64,000 bases of DNA from Porticoccaceae bacterium. GTDB lineage: Bacteria; Pseudomonadota; Gammaproteobacteria; Pseudomonadales; Porticoccaceae. A program made the translations under genes and the position numbers. Every line of letters begins with the position of its first letter. Position 1 is the stretch's first letter. The stretch covers positions 62,001-126,000 of the forward strand of contig JAQXBF010000011.1 in the NCBI GenBank assembly GCA_029252555.1, read 5' to 3'. This document shows positions 63,121 to 64,000 of the stretch, piece after piece. The notes beneath the pieces were generated by a model. It had not been told where the DNA came from, ran no database searches, and saw only the letters and a program-made list of their open reading frames with translations.

Positions 63121-64000
63121 ATGGCCCAAAATCTCAACCCTCAACAGCAGGCTGCGCTGAAATATATCGATGGCCCGCTGCTAGTATTAGCTGGCGCTGG
63201 CAGTGGTAAAACCAGCGTAATCACCCGCAAAATTGCCTACCTGGTGGAAGACTGTGGCATTGCTGCGCGCAATATCGCCGCCGTAACCTTCACCAACAAA
63301 GCCGCCCGAGAAATGAAAGCCCGCATTGGGACATTACTCCCCAAAGAAAAAGCCGTGGGGCTTAAAGTTTCGACCTTCCACAATCTGGGCCTTACCATTA
63401 TTCGTACCGAGATCAAAGCCTTAGGCTTTCGCACCGGCTTCTCCATTCTCGACCAAGAAGACTGCCGCAAACTAATCAAAGAACTGCTAGTGCGCCGCAC
63501 CGAGTTAGATGAAAAGTTAATCGACACTGCCCAGAACACTATCTCCAACTGGAAGAACTCATTACTAGAACCAGGCCATGCCATAGGCGCAGCCAACAGC
63601 ACTGGCGAGCAAGGCATAGCTCTGCTCTATGAGCGCTATCAAAGAGCTCTAAAAGCCTATAACGCCGTGGACTTTGACGACCTGATAATGACCCCAGTGC
63701 TAATGTTCCGACAGCAGCCAGAGATACTGGCCAAATGGCAAAAGCGCATTCGATACTTACTAGTAGACGAATACCAGGATACCAACCTGGCCCAGTACGA
63801 GCTGGTCAAAACATTGGTCAATGAAAAACAGGCACTCACCGTAGTGGGCGATGACGACCAATCGATATATGCCTGGCGCGGTGCCAGACCGGAAAACCTC
63901 ATGCAGTTGCAGGAAGACTTCCCTGCCCTAAATATCATTAAACTAGAGCAGAACTATCGCTCTACAGGGCGTATCCTTAAAGCGGCCAACACATTAATAG
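63121..64000 (+). CDS. rep: ATP-dependent DNA helicase Rep/UvrD family, truncated by window end
   Basis: MAQNLNPQQQAALKYIDGPLLVLAGAGSGKTSVITRKIAYL; VDEYQDTNLAQYELVK; VVGDDDQSIYAWRGARPENL; open frame to window end (absent from the ORF track because no stop). Confidence 0.9.
   Translation, partial: MAQNLNPQQQAALKYIDGPLLVLAGAGSGKTSVITRKIAYLVEDCGIAARNIAAVTFTNKAAREMKARIGTLLPKEKAVGLKVSTFHNLGLTIIRTEIKALGFRTGFSILDQEDCRKLIKELLVRRTELDEKLIDTAQNTISNWKNSLLEPGHAIGAANSTGEQGIALLYERYQRALKAYNAVDFDDLIMTPVLMFRQQPEILAKWQKRIRYLLVDEYQDTNLAQYELVKTLVNEKQALTVVGDDDQSIYAWRGARPENLMQLQEDFPALNIIKLEQNYRSTGRILKAANTLI

Noticed and set aside
1-64000. CRISPR arrays, tRNA/rRNA genes, prophage, transposon or defence islands
   Set aside because: No regularly spaced repeats, no cloverleaf-like intergenic sequences, no integrase/transposase/cas/restriction motifs in the translated ORFs.

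Overview
This window is mostly ordinary core chromosome of a gammaproteobacterium, probably a marine Cellvibrionales/SAR92-like lineage (taxonomy is inferred from gene content only). About 60 protein-coding genes are recognisable, running from a truncated Na+/solute symporter at the left edge to a truncated Rep/UvrD helicase at the right edge. Recognised blocks include pepN, nadK, tyrB, purC, sdaA, clpB, the split pntA1-pntA2-pntB operon, ispB, fabA-fabB, ssb/MFS/uvrA, qmcA-nfeD, leuA/holD-like/rimI, pssA, ilvI-ilvN, panC-panD, dnaB, rpsF-rpsR-(DUF2232-like)-rplI, rlmB, glpK, lptF-lptG, pepA, holC and valS. I found no rRNA, tRNA, CRISPR array, prophage, transposase or defence island. No clear new multi-gene system is visible. 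The observations most worth following are: (1) panD is complete except for an in-frame TGA at codon 21, four codons before the self-cleavage Ser25; (2) a 43-bp near-perfect compound palindrome lies upstream of a small membrane-protein/XRE-regulator pair; (3) a REP-like repeat family sits in four of the five convergent intergenic gaps longer than 100 bp; (4) a structured convergent intergenic region at about 1.2-1.3 kb could encode an RNA; (5) a degraded glycine-zipper-type lipoprotein gene; (6) an enlarged HolD-like protein translationally coupled to leuA; (7) candidate leader RNAs upstream of rpsF and ilvI.
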